NCBI GenBank assembly: GCA_963783865.1
Contig: CAWAPD010000006.1
Coordinates: forward strand, 124,001-188,000
Origin: CAWAPD01 sp963783865
GTDB lineage: Bacteria > Actinomycetota > Thermoleophilia > UBA2241
Length of the DNA: 64,000 bases
Reading direction: 5' to 3'
The position numbers were made by a program, and so were the translations under genes. The notes under the pieces are model-generated. The model made no database searches and was not told the origin of the DNA. It worked only from the letters and a program-made list of their open reading frames with translations. Of this stretch, positions 1-7,333 are shown piece after piece (position 1 is the stretch's first letter; every line of letters starts with the position of its first letter).

Positions 1-468
1 ACGGCCGTGTCGAGCGAGTTCGGCATCGCCGTCGAGGGCATGCGCGACATCGTCGTGCGCATGGCCAAGTGCTGCAAGCCGATCCCCGGCGACGAGATCC
101 TGGGCTACATCTCGCTCGGCAAGGGCGTGACCATCCACCGCTCGGAGTGCAAGAACGCCCGCGCCCTGCTGGCCAAGAACCGGGAGCGGTTCACCAAGGT
201 CAGCTGGGAGGGTCTCGGCGCCCAGGCGTTCCGGGTCGAGATCCAGGTCGAGGCGCTCGACCGCAACCACCTGCTCGAGGACATCGCCCGCACGCTGTCC
301 GACTCGGGCGTCAACATCCTCGGCGCCTCCGTGCAGACGCTGTCCGACGGGGTGGTGCGCGACCGTTTCACGCTCGAGATCGGCGACGTACACCAGCTCG
401 CGACGGTGCTCGCCAACATCAAGGCGATCGGCACCGTCTACGACGCCTACCGGGTGGTGTCGAGCTGA
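1..468 (+). CDS. relA: RelA/SpoT-family (p)ppGpp synthetase/hydrolase, C-terminal part
   Basis: Makes and degrades the stringent-response alarmone (p)ppGpp. Only the last ~155 residues are visible: the frame is open from base 1, so the start and the catalytic hydrolase and synthetase domains lie upstream of the window. Seen here are the conserved-cysteine (RIS) segment with the KCCKPIPGDEILGYIS motif followed by GVTIHRSEC, and then a C-terminal ACT domain (from about base 225) with LLEDIARTLSDSGVNILG. These regulatory domains sense ribosome and amino-acid status in long RelA/Rel enzymes. The neighbours (metallo-hydrolase, hisS, aspS) match the usual bacterial relA neighbourhood. Whether the enzyme is bifunctional cannot be told from this part. 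Confidence 0.93.
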   Translation, partial: TAVSSEFGIAVEGMRDIVVRMAKCCKPIPGDEILGYISLGKGVTIHRSECKNARALLAKNRERFTKVSWEGLGAQAFRVEIQVEALDRNHLLEDIARTLSDSGVNILGASVQTLSDGVVRDRFTLEIGDVHQLATVLANIKAIGTVYDAYRVVSS

Positions 469-552
469 CGCGCGCGGGCGGCCGCGCCGGCTCGACTGGC
501 GGCGCGGCGGGCTGATAGCGTTACCGGGCGCAAACGACCCGAAGGCGACCTC

Positions 553-1203
553 ATGACCGACACGATCGAAGTCTTCCAGCTCACGCTCGGCCCCCTGGGG
601 GCCAACTGCTTCCTCATCGTCCGCGACAGCCGGGCGCTCGTCATCGACCCCGGCGACGAGGCCGACGTCGTGGCGGGGGCGCTCGACGAAGTCGAAGCGA
701 CCCCGCAGGCGATCCTCGTCACCCACGGCCACTTCGACCACTTCGGCGCCGTCGAGGCCGTTGCGCAGCGCTATGCCACGCCGGTCTATCTGGGCGCCGC
801 CGACGCGCCCCAGGTGACCGATCCCGGACGCGGCCCGCTGGCCGGGTTCCCGGTCGAGGCCGTGTCGGCCGAGCTCGACCTGCTCGACGGCGAGCGCGAG
901 CTCGACCTGGTCGTGCCGCTGACCGCCATCCCGACGCCGGGCCACTCGCCGGGCTCGTTCACCTTCGCGCTGCCCGGCCACCTCTTCTCGGGCGACCTGC
1001 TGTTCCAGGGCAGCGTGGGCCGCACCGACCTTCCGGGTGGATCGTCGGACGAGCTGCTGAACTCGATCGCCGCCCTGGTCCGCCGGTTCCCGCCCGACAC
1101 CATGGTCCACTGCGGACACGGTCCCGACACCTCGCTCGGCCGCGAGCTGGCGCTGAACCCGTTCCTGGCGCCGCTGCGCTACGACCCGGAGCACCGCTGG
1201 TGA
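553..1203 (+). CDS. MBL-fold metallo-hydrolase (glyoxalase II-like)
   Basis: A 216-residue metallo-beta-lactamase-fold hydrolase of the glyoxalase II-like group. The metal-binding motif THGHFDH is at residues 57-63; later conserved elements are TPGHSPGS, SGDLLFQGSVGRTDLPGG (metal-bridging Asp) and a final HCGHG. The ATG is preceded by a purine-rich GAAGGCGA. The stop overlaps the GTG of hisS by 4 bp, so the genes are co-translated. Such proteins commonly sit between rel and hisS in Gram-positive bacteria, but the substrate is not established (a thioester of glutathione, bacillithiol or mycothiol type is possible). Family confidence is high; substrate is unknown. Confidence 0.88.
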   Translation: MTDTIEVFQLTLGPLGANCFLIVRDSRALVIDPGDEADVVAGALDEVEATPQAILVTHGHFDHFGAVEAVAQRYATPVYLGAADAPQVTDPGRGPLAGFPVEAVSAELDLLDGERELDLVVPLTAIPTPGHSPGSFTFALPGHLFSGDLLFQGSVGRTDLPGGSSDELLNSIAALVRRFPPDTMVHCGHGPDTSLGRELALNPFLAPLRYDPEHRW

Positions 1204-2549
1204 GCGCGCCGCGCGCCCCCAAGGGCACCTACGACCTGCTGCCCGACGGCGCCGAGCGGCGCGAGCTGATCGTGGCCACGGCGGCCGACGTGTTCGAGTC
1301 CTACGGCTACCGGCGCATCGTCACTCCCGAGCTCGAGGAGACGGGGCTGTTCGAGCGCGGGGTCGGCGACGCCACCGACATCGTCCGCAAGGAGATGTAC
1401 ACGTTCGACGACCGCGGCGGACGCTCGCTGACGCTGCGCCCCGAGGGCACCGCACCGATCTGCCGCGCGTACCTCGAGCACGGCATGCGCAAGCTGCCGC
1501 AGCCGGTCAAGCTCTGGTACCACGCCGCGATGTTCCGCTACGAGCGTCCCCAGTCGGGCCGCTACCGCGAGCACTACCAGCTCGGTGCCGAAGCGATCGG
1601 CTCGGCCGAGCCGCTGGTCGACGCCGAGATCATCGCCATGCTGGCCACGATCTACGACGAGCTCGAGGTCGGGGAGCTGCGCCTGGCCGTCAACAGCATG
1701 GGCGACCCGACGTGCCGGCCGGCCTACATCGCGCGCCTGAAGGCCTACCTCGAGGAGCACGCCGACGCGCTCTGCGACGAATGCCGCGTGCGCACCCAGC
1801 TCAACCCGCTGCGCACCTTCGACTGCAAGGTGCCCGGGTGCCAGGCGGTGCTGGCGGGGGCGCCGCACCTGGTCGACCACCTGTGCCCCGAGTGCGCGCG
1901 CCACTTCGAGACCGTGGTCGAGCTGGTGCGGCGCGTCGGCCTGCAGCCGCGCGTCGACTTCACGCTCGTCCGCGGGCTCGACTACTACACGCGCACCACG
2001 TTCGAGTTCAGCTCGACGTCGCTCGGCGCCCAGAGCGGTGTCGGCGGCGGCGGCCGCTACGACGGCCTGATCGAGCAGATCGGCGGGACGCCGACGCCGG
2101 GCGTCGGCTTCGGCACCGGCCTCGAGCGCATCACGCTGGTGACCGGCATGGCCGAAGAGGAGCCGCCGCGGCCGCTGGCATACGTGGTCTGCTTCGATGA
2201 GGACCGCCGCGGCGACGCCTTCGCCATCACCCAGAGCCTGCGCGACGAGTGGCTGCTCGACGCCGAGTGCGACCTCGCCGGCCGCGGCGCCAAGGGGCAG
2301 CTGCGTCAAGCCTCGCGCAGCGGCGCCGACGTCGCGGTGCTGGTCGGCCTGGACGACGTCGCCGACGACGCCGTGCGCCTGCGCGACCTCGGCAACGGCG
2401 AGGAGGAGGACGTTCCCGTGGCCGAGGTCGGCGAGTGGTTCGACGACTGGCTCGCCGAGGAGGAGTTCCACGAGAGTGTCGACGAGCCGGGCGGCAACGG
2501 CCATCCCGACGGGAACGGCAACGGCAGCCCACGCGGGGAAGAGACGTGA
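1200..2549 (+). CDS. hisS: Histidyl-tRNA synthetase
   Basis: Charges tRNA-His with histidine in the cytoplasm. The 449-residue protein has class II motif 1 near the N-terminus, motif 2 (MFRYERPQSGRYREHYQ), the histidine-specific LVRGLDYYTRTTFEF segment, motif 3 (GVGFGTGLERI) and a C-terminal anticodon-binding domain. An insertion contains CDEC and a later CPEC, typical of the cysteine-bearing type. GTG start overlaps the upstream stop by 4 bp, and its own stop overlaps aspS in the same GTGA manner. The last ~35 residues form a Gly/Asn/Asp-rich tail beyond the usual end of the family, probably unstructured. Confidence 0.97.
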   Translation: MSAPRAPKGTYDLLPDGAERRELIVATAADVFESYGYRRIVTPELEETGLFERGVGDATDIVRKEMYTFDDRGGRSLTLRPEGTAPICRAYLEHGMRKLPQPVKLWYHAAMFRYERPQSGRYREHYQLGAEAIGSAEPLVDAEIIAMLATIYDELEVGELRLAVNSMGDPTCRPAYIARLKAYLEEHADALCDECRVRTQLNPLRTFDCKVPGCQAVLAGAPHLVDHLCPECARHFETVVELVRRVGLQPRVDFTLVRGLDYYTRTTFEFSSTSLGAQSGVGGGGRYDGLIEQIGGTPTPGVGFGTGLERITLVTGMAEEEPPRPLAYVVCFDEDRRGDAFAITQSLRDEWLLDAECDLAGRGAKGQLRQASRSGADVAVLVGLDDVADDAVRLRDLGNGEEEDVPVAEVGEWFDDWLAEEEFHESVDEPGGNGHPDGNGNGSPRGEET

Positions 2550-4321
2550 GTCCGTCTCCCGAGCGCGACGCGCTGCCCGGCGAGCTGCGCGCGGCCGACG
2601 TCGGCCGCGCGGTCGTGCTCGCCGGCTGGGTCGCCGTCCGCCGCGACCTCGGCAGCCTGATCTTCATCCACCTGCGCGACCGCAGCGGCGTCGTCCAGCT
2701 CGTCTTCAACCCCGAAGTCAGCGCCGATGCCCACCGTGTGGCCGAGACACTCCGCTCCGAGTACGTGATCGTCGCCGAGGGCCGCGTCGTCGCGCGGTCG
2801 CCCGAGACGGTGAACCCGGCCCTCGCGACCGGCGAGGTCGAGGTCTCGGTCGACCGTGTCGAGGTGCTCAACCCGGCCAGGACCCCGCCGTTCGCCGTCG
2901 AGGGCGACGAGGGCGGCGACGTCGACGAGACCTTGCGATTGAAGTACCGCTACCTCGACCTGCGCCGCCAGGTCATGACCGCCAACCTCGAGCTGCGTCA
3001 CGCCGTGGTGACGGCCACCCGCCGGTACCTGAACGCCCACCGCTTCCTCGAGATCGAGACGGCGCAGCTGACCAGGTCGTCGCCCGAGGGCGCGCGCGAC
3101 TTCCTCGTGCCGGTGCGGCTGCAGCCGGGCACCTTCTACGCGCTGCCCCAGTCGCCGCAGATGTTCAAGCAGATCCTGATGTGCGCCGGCCAGGACCGCT
3201 ACTACCAGATCGCGCGCTGCTTCCGCGACGAGGACCTGCGCGCCGACCGCCAGCCTGAGCACACGCAGATCGACGTCGAGATGTCGTTCATGACCGCGGC
3301 GGCCATACGCGAGCTGCTCGAGCGGATGCTGGCGGCGATCTTCGACGCCGTGGGAGAAGGGCCGCTGCCGCTGCCGCTGCCCACGCTGACCTATGACGAG
3401 GCGATGGCGCGCTACGGCAGCGACAAGCCGGACCTGCGCTACGGCCTCGGGATCGTCGACCTCAGCGGCCTCTTCGCCGGCAGCGGCTTCCAAGTGTTCC
3501 GGGGCGCGGTCGAGGCCGGCGGGGTGGTCCGCGCCCTGCGGGCGCCCGGCGGGGCCGCGCTCTCTCGCGCCCGCATCGACGCCCTCACCGAGCTCGCCAA
3601 GGACCAGGGCGCGAAGGGCATGGCCTACGTGTACGTCGAGGACGGGCGCGCGCTGCGCGGCCCGATCGTCAAGTTCCTCAGCGAGGCCGAGCAGGCCGGC
3701 CTGCTCGAGGCCGCGGGCGCCGAGCCCGGCGACCTCGTGGTGTTCGCGGCCGACGCGGCGCCGGTCGCGGCCGCCGTGCTCGGCGCCCTCCGCCTCGCCT
3801 TCGTCGACCTGCTCGGCCTGCAGCCGACGACCCCCTGGTCGGCCCTGTGGGTCGTGGAGTTCCCCCTCTTCGAGATCGACACCGAGAGCGGCGAGCTCAC
3901 CTACGGGCACAACCCGTTCAGCCTGCCGACCGACGCGACCATCGGCTACCTGGAGACCGAGCCGCTGAAGGTGTACGGCGCCCAGTACGACCTCGTCCTG
4001 AACGGGACCGAGTTGGGCTCCGGCTCGCTGCGCAACCACCGGGCCGACGTCCAGCGGCGCATCCTGCACACGCTCGGGTACAGCGACGAGCGCATCGACG
4101 ACGCTTTCGGCTGGTTCCTCGAGGCCCTCGAGTATGGCGCGCCGCCTCACGGCGGCATCGGCATCGGTCTCGACCGGCTGGTCATGCGTCTCGCCGGTGA
4201 GAGCTCGATCCGCGACGTGATCGCGTTCCCCAAGACGGCCTCGGGATCCGACCCCATGACGCACGCTCCCGCCTCCGTCGCGGGGCGCCAATTGAAGGAC
4301 TTGCACCTCCGACCGGCGTAA
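2546..4321 (+). CDS. aspS: Aspartyl-tRNA synthetase, bacterial type
   Basis: Charges tRNA-Asp (and possibly tRNA-Asn if the enzyme is non-discriminating). 591 residues, normal length for the bacterial type. Order: N-terminal OB anticodon-binding domain (GWVAVRRDLGSLIFIHLRDR), class II core with motif 2 (ARCFRDEDLRADRQPEHTQ), the inserted GAD domain (about residues 290-410), and motif 3 (GIGIGLDRLVM). The GTG at 2546 was chosen because it overlaps the hisS stop and starts just ahead of the OB domain; the open frame extends further upstream only as a shadow of hisS. Whether an asparaginyl enzyme or GatCAB exists is not visible here. Confidence 0.96.
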   Translation: MSPSPERDALPGELRAADVGRAVVLAGWVAVRRDLGSLIFIHLRDRSGVVQLVFNPEVSADAHRVAETLRSEYVIVAEGRVVARSPETVNPALATGEVEVSVDRVEVLNPARTPPFAVEGDEGGDVDETLRLKYRYLDLRRQVMTANLELRHAVVTATRRYLNAHRFLEIETAQLTRSSPEGARDFLVPVRLQPGTFYALPQSPQMFKQILMCAGQDRYYQIARCFRDEDLRADRQPEHTQIDVEMSFMTAAAIRELLERMLAAIFDAVGEGPLPLPLPTLTYDEAMARYGSDKPDLRYGLGIVDLSGLFAGSGFQVFRGAVEAGGVVRALRAPGGAALSRARIDALTELAKDQGAKGMAYVYVEDGRALRGPIVKFLSEAEQAGLLEAAGAEPGDLVVFAADAAPVAAAVLGALRLAFVDLLGLQPTTPWSALWVVEFPLFEIDTESGELTYGHNPFSLPTDATIGYLETEPLKVYGAQYDLVLNGTELGSGSLRNHRADVQRRILHTLGYSDERIDDAFGWFLEALEYGAPPHGGIGIGLDRLVMRLAGESSIRDVIAFPKTASGSDPMTHAPASVAGRQLKDLHLRPA

Positions 4322-4398
4322 TACCTTTCCGCCGGGGCTCAAGCATCCGGTCAGGATGCCGACACAACTGTTGGCGCAATGTCTGGTACGATGCCAGA

Positions 4399-4545
4399 GC
4401 TCGACCTTGTGCGTGATTTGTGGCTTTGTTGAGCCAACATCAGAGCCACGGGAGCCTGGTCTTCGCCCCGCTCTCAGGAGCGGCGAGAGGGCACCCACCT
4501 GCTAGAGCAGGTTCAACACGAGGACAAACACGGCAAGGTGGAGCG
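4399..4545 (+). ncRNA. ssrS: Probable 6S RNA
   Basis: The aspS-to-next-gene interval can fold as a long rod. The closing helix pairs ACCTTG (4404-4409) with CAAGGT (4534-4539), CGTG (4412-4415) with CACG (4529-4532), and TTTGT (4417-4421) with ACAAA (4524-4528). The 3' side of the bulge carries GCACCCACCTGC, a TAGA loop, then GCAGGTTCAACACG (hairpin 4497-4512), which matches the conserved 3' half of 6S RNA as I remember it from proteobacterial examples. An apical stem GGGAGC/GCTCTC can form between. A -10-like TACGAT lies at 4387-4392. 6S RNA mimics an open promoter and sequesters housekeeping RNA polymerase. Ends are approximate and the call rests on motif and fold, not on a search. Confidence 0.6.
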
Positions 4546-4573
4546 CTTGAACCCTGAGGGGCGGAGGGCGGAC

Positions 4574-5143
4574 ATGAACGGGCAGACCGGTACGAGCAGG
4601 TCGTTCCTGGTGAGGGTCGGGGTGGTGCTCCTGGGCGGTCTGGCCATCATGGCCGTCGTCACGCCCCTGTACGTGTGGGCGCGTGCTACAAACCCGTCCC
4701 CCGCCGTGTCGGTGGCCGCCGACAACAACTGGATCGGCAGCTACGGCCTCGCCGGCGGCGCCATCGCCCAGCCGATGATGAAGAGCGGCGGCACCTACAC
4801 CGTGATGAAGGTCCAGCCGGGCCCGAACACGCCGCAGTACGTTTCGGATCCCCTCAAGGACAAGCGCGGCGTCGTGCTGCTGGTCTACGTCAAGGGCGCC
4901 AGCGACGACGAGGCGATGCTCGCCAACTTCGAGAAGCTCAAGGCCAAGTTCGAGGCACAGGGATCGTTCTTCTCGTACGAGGCGGCCGACGTCTCCAAGA
5001 CCGGCGACCTGCTCGCCCAGCTGAAGGTCAGCCAACCACCGGTGCTGGCAGTGATCAGCGGCGACGGCAGCGTGTACCAGGAGTACACGGGCTGGATCGA
5101 CTATCAGACGATGTCGCAGGTGATGGCCAACGCCCTGCGCTGA
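4574..5143 (+). CDS. Membrane-anchored thioredoxin-like protein without CxxC
   Basis: 189 residues: a short basic N-terminus, one membrane segment (about residues 11-36, FLVRVGVVLLGGLAIMAVV), then an extracytoplasmic domain. The C-terminal half resembles the end of a thioredoxin fold (PPVLAVISGDGSVYQEYTGW), including a candidate cis-proline before a beta strand, but no CxxC pair exists, so no dithiol redox chemistry is expected. The ATG at 4574 has GGAGGGCGG just upstream; an in-frame ATG at 4538 falls inside the predicted 6S RNA closing stem and has no ribosome-binding site. Function unknown; a binding or adaptor role is possible. Confidence 0.7.
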   Translation: MNGQTGTSRSFLVRVGVVLLGGLAIMAVVTPLYVWARATNPSPAVSVAADNNWIGSYGLAGGAIAQPMMKSGGTYTVMKVQPGPNTPQYVSDPLKDKRGVVLLVYVKGASDDEAMLANFEKLKAKFEAQGSFFSYEAADVSKTGDLLAQLKVSQPPVLAVISGDGSVYQEYTGWIDYQTMSQVMANALR

Positions 5144-5302
5144 GCGTCTGACGCCAGAGCCCTCCGCGCACCACCGCAACCACCGCAACCATCGCCGCCC
5201 CCCGGCCGGCGGCTGACGCTCGACGCCGGCCGCCGCGGTCCCTGCGGGACGCGTCTCCCACCAGCTTCGGCCGCGCACGTTTCGCCACGCACCCGCCTGT
5301 GG

Positions 5303-5334
5303 TACGATAATCCCGACCTGTAGTGTCGGTTATC
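5303..5334 (+). promoter_or_regulatory. IscR-like operator overlapping the isc promoter
   Basis: A -10-like TACGAT (5303-5308) or GATAAT (5306-5311) is followed by an inverted repeat: GATAA (5306-5310), CCGAC (5313-5317), 7-nt spacer, GTCGG (5325-5329), TTATC (5330-5334). The core matches the E. coli IscR type 1 layout YYGAC-N7-GTCRR. It covers the expected transcription start of the downstream Rrf2 gene, so binding should repress its own operon. The operator fit is seen in the sequence; the regulator assignment is inference. Confidence 0.6.
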
Positions 5335-5348
5335 GACGGAGGCCGTGG

Positions 5349-5762
5349 GTGCGTATCTCCTCACGCTGCGAATACGGCTTGAGAGCCATGATCTACCTCG
5401 CCCGCCGCGAGCACGACGGGCCCGTGCCGCTGCCCGAGATCGCCGCCGGTGAAGGTCTGCCGACCGCGTTCCTCGAGCGCATCCTGGCGCGCCTGCGCGA
5501 CGGGGGCCTCGTCAGCACGACCAGGGGCGCGAGCGGCGGCTACGAGCTCGCACGGTCCGCCGGCGACATCTCGGTCGCCGACATCATGTCGGCCATCGAG
5601 GGGCCGCTCTCGCTGGTTGGGTGCCTGCCCGACGCCGAGACGTGCGACCGCGCCCAGGGCTGCGCATCTCGGCGAGTGTGGCGCCGGCTCGACGACGCGA
5701 TCGCCGGCGCCCTCGGCGACATCGACCTGGACGAACTGGCCGTGGAGGCGGTCGCGACATGA
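5349..5762 (+). CDS. iscR: Rrf2-family iron-sulfur regulator (IscR-like)
   Basis: 137-residue Rrf2 winged-helix regulator. The N-terminal helix-turn-helix (SSRCEYGLRAMIYLARR, then a TTRGASGGYELAR wing) is typical. Three cysteines in GCLPDAETCDRAQGC have spacing C-x6-C-x5-C, close to the C-x5-C-x5-C of IscR that holds a [2Fe-2S] cluster. First gene of iscR-iscS-iscU-mnmA and preceded by an IscR-like palindrome at 5306-5334, which supports feedback control of Fe-S biogenesis. GTG start at 5349 has GGAGG 7 nt upstream. Its stop overlaps the iscS ATG (ATGA). A cysteine-metabolism (CymR-like) role is less likely given the cysteines. Confidence 0.85.
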   Translation: MRISSRCEYGLRAMIYLARREHDGPVPLPEIAAGEGLPTAFLERILARLRDGGLVSTTRGASGGYELARSAGDISVADIMSAIEGPLSLVGCLPDAETCDRAQGCASRRVWRRLDDAIAGALGDIDLDELAVEAVAT

Positions 5763-6916
5763 GGACGATCTACTTCGACCACGCGGCGACCACGGCGGTC
5801 GATCCGCGCGTCTTCGAGCGCATGATGCCGTACTTCGTGGAGCGGTACGGCAACCCGTCAGAGATCCACGCGCTCGGCCGTGAGGGGCGCGACGCCGTCG
5901 AGCGGGCGCGGGCCCAGGTCGCCGGCGCCCTCGGGGCCGCCGACAAGGAGATCGTCTTCACCAGCGGCGGGACCGAGTCCGACAACATGGCCCTGACCGG
6001 GTTCCTGCAGCGGTTCGAACCGGCCCACCTGATCGTCAGCGCGGTCGAGCACCCCGCCGTCATGGAGACGGCCCGCGCCCTGATGCGCACCGGGTGGGAG
6101 GTCACCTTCGCGCCGGTCGACTCGTTCGGCATGATCGACCTCGAGGCCTACACGGCCGCCTTCCGCGACGACACCAAGCTCGCCTCGGTCATGTACGCGA
6201 ACAACGTCGTCGGCACCATCCAGCCCGTCGCCGAGCTGGCGCGCATCGCGCACGAGCACGGCGCGGCCTTCCACACCGACGCTGTCCAAGCCGTCGGGGC
6301 AGTGCCGATCGACGTGCGCGAGCTCGGGGTCGACATGCTGTCGCTCTCGGGCCACAAGCTGTACGGCCCCAAGGGGATCGGCGCCCTGTACATCCGTCGC
6401 GGCACGCGCGTCGGGCCGATCCTGCACGGCGGCGGTCACGAGCGGCGGCTGCGCTCGGGGACCGAGAACGTGCCGGGCATCGTCGGGCTCGGCGCGGCCC
6501 TCGAGCTGGGCCAACAGGAGATGGGCGCGCAGCTCCCGCGGCTGGAGAAGCTGCGCGACCGCCTCGCCCAGGGCTGGCTCGAGCTCATCGACGACACCGT
6601 CTACCTGGGTCACGCGACCGAGAGGCTCCCGGGCAACGTCTGCGTGTCGGTGCGCTACATCGAGGGCGAATCGATGGTGCTGCAGCTCGACGCCAAGGGC
6701 ATCGCGGTCTCGAGTGGCTCCGCCTGTGCGTCCGGCTCGCTCGAACCGTCGCACGTGATCCTCGCCATGGGCTACGGCGCCGAAGAGGCCCACGGCAGCG
6801 TGCGCCTGACCCTCGGCCGCGAGAACACCGACGCCGACGTCGACGAGTTCCTGAAGGTCTTCCCGCCCATCGTCGCCCGACTGCGCGACATGAGCCCGCT
6901 CTACGTGAAGAGGTAA
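5759..6916 (+). CDS. iscS: Cysteine desulfurase
   Basis: PLP-dependent enzyme that removes sulfur from cysteine and passes the persulfide to iscU and to MnmA. 385 residues. Visible hallmarks: FDHAATTAVDP at the N-terminus, the PLP-lysine segment LSGHKLYGPKG, RSGTENVPG, and the catalytic-cysteine loop SSGSACASGSLEPSHV. The loop is the longer NifS/IscS (group I) type. It overlaps the Rrf2 gene by 4 bp and is followed 3 bp later by the scaffold gene, so it is a core member of the isc operon. Confidence 0.96.
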   Translation: MRTIYFDHAATTAVDPRVFERMMPYFVERYGNPSEIHALGREGRDAVERARAQVAGALGAADKEIVFTSGGTESDNMALTGFLQRFEPAHLIVSAVEHPAVMETARALMRTGWEVTFAPVDSFGMIDLEAYTAAFRDDTKLASVMYANNVVGTIQPVAELARIAHEHGAAFHTDAVQAVGAVPIDVRELGVDMLSLSGHKLYGPKGIGALYIRRGTRVGPILHGGGHERRLRSGTENVPGIVGLGAALELGQQEMGAQLPRLEKLRDRLAQGWLELIDDTVYLGHATERLPGNVCVSVRYIEGESMVLQLDAKGIAVSSGSACASGSLEPSHVILAMGYGAEEAHGSVRLTLGRENTDADVDEFLKVFPPIVARLRDMSPLYVKR

Positions 6917-6919
6917 AGC

Positions 6920-7333
6920 ATGTACACCGATCTTGTGATGGACCACTTCAGCAACCCGCGCAACGTGGGCGAGGTCGACGACCCCGACGGGGCCGGCCAG
7001 ATCGGCAACCCGGTGTGCGGCGACGTGATGCGCATGACGATCAAGGTCGAGGACGACCACATCACCGACGTCAAGTTCAAGACGTTCGGGTGCGGCGCCG
7101 CCGTGGCGACCTCGAGCATAGTGACCGAGATGGTCATGGGAAAGACGCTCGACGAAGCGGCGGAGATCTCGAACCGCGCCGTGGCCGAGGCGCTGGGCGG
7201 CCTGCCGGCCCAGAAGATGCACTGCTCCAACCTGGCGGCCGACGCGCTGCACCTGGCGATCGAGGACTACCTCAGCAAGCAGGGACGGGGCGACGAGATC
7301 CCCAAGGTGTTGCGAAAAAAAGAGTCCTCGTAG
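6920..7333 (+). CDS. iscU: Fe-S cluster scaffold IscU/NifU-type
   Basis: Scaffold on which iron-sulfur clusters are assembled from the sulfur of the cysteine desulfurase. 137 residues with the three conserved cysteines in NPVCGD, TFGCGAA and KMHCSN; the Asp after the first cysteine is present. The start MYTDLVMDHFSNPRNVG is typical of the IscU/NifU N-terminal family. The last codons read AAG GTG TTG CGA AAA AAA GAG TCC TCG TAG, so the end of the gene runs over an A7 stretch that also lies at the beginning of the mnmA frame (see the separate entry at 7315-7321). Confidence 0.95.
   Translation: MYTDLVMDHFSNPRNVGEVDDPDGAGQIGNPVCGDVMRMTIKVEDDHITDVKFKTFGCGAAVATSSIVTEMVMGKTLDEAAEISNRAVAEALGGLPAQKMHCSNLAADALHLAIEDYLSKQGRGDEIPKVLRKKESS
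7315..7321 (+). other. A7 slippery run at the iscU/mnmA junction
   Basis: In the iscU frame the run reads cgA AAA AAA G, fitting the X XXY YYZ layout for -1 ribosomal slippage. A -1 slip here moves straight from iscU into the mnmA frame (AGA GTC CTC GTA). AAGG lies a few bases upstream at 7304-7307. The alternative is one missing A in the assembled sequence. Confidence 0.5.

Noticed and set aside
2249..4321. Longer aspS frame starting inside hisS
   Set aside because: The upstream 99 codons are Arg/Ala-rich shadow sequence; GTG 2546 overlaps the hisS stop and begins at the OB domain.
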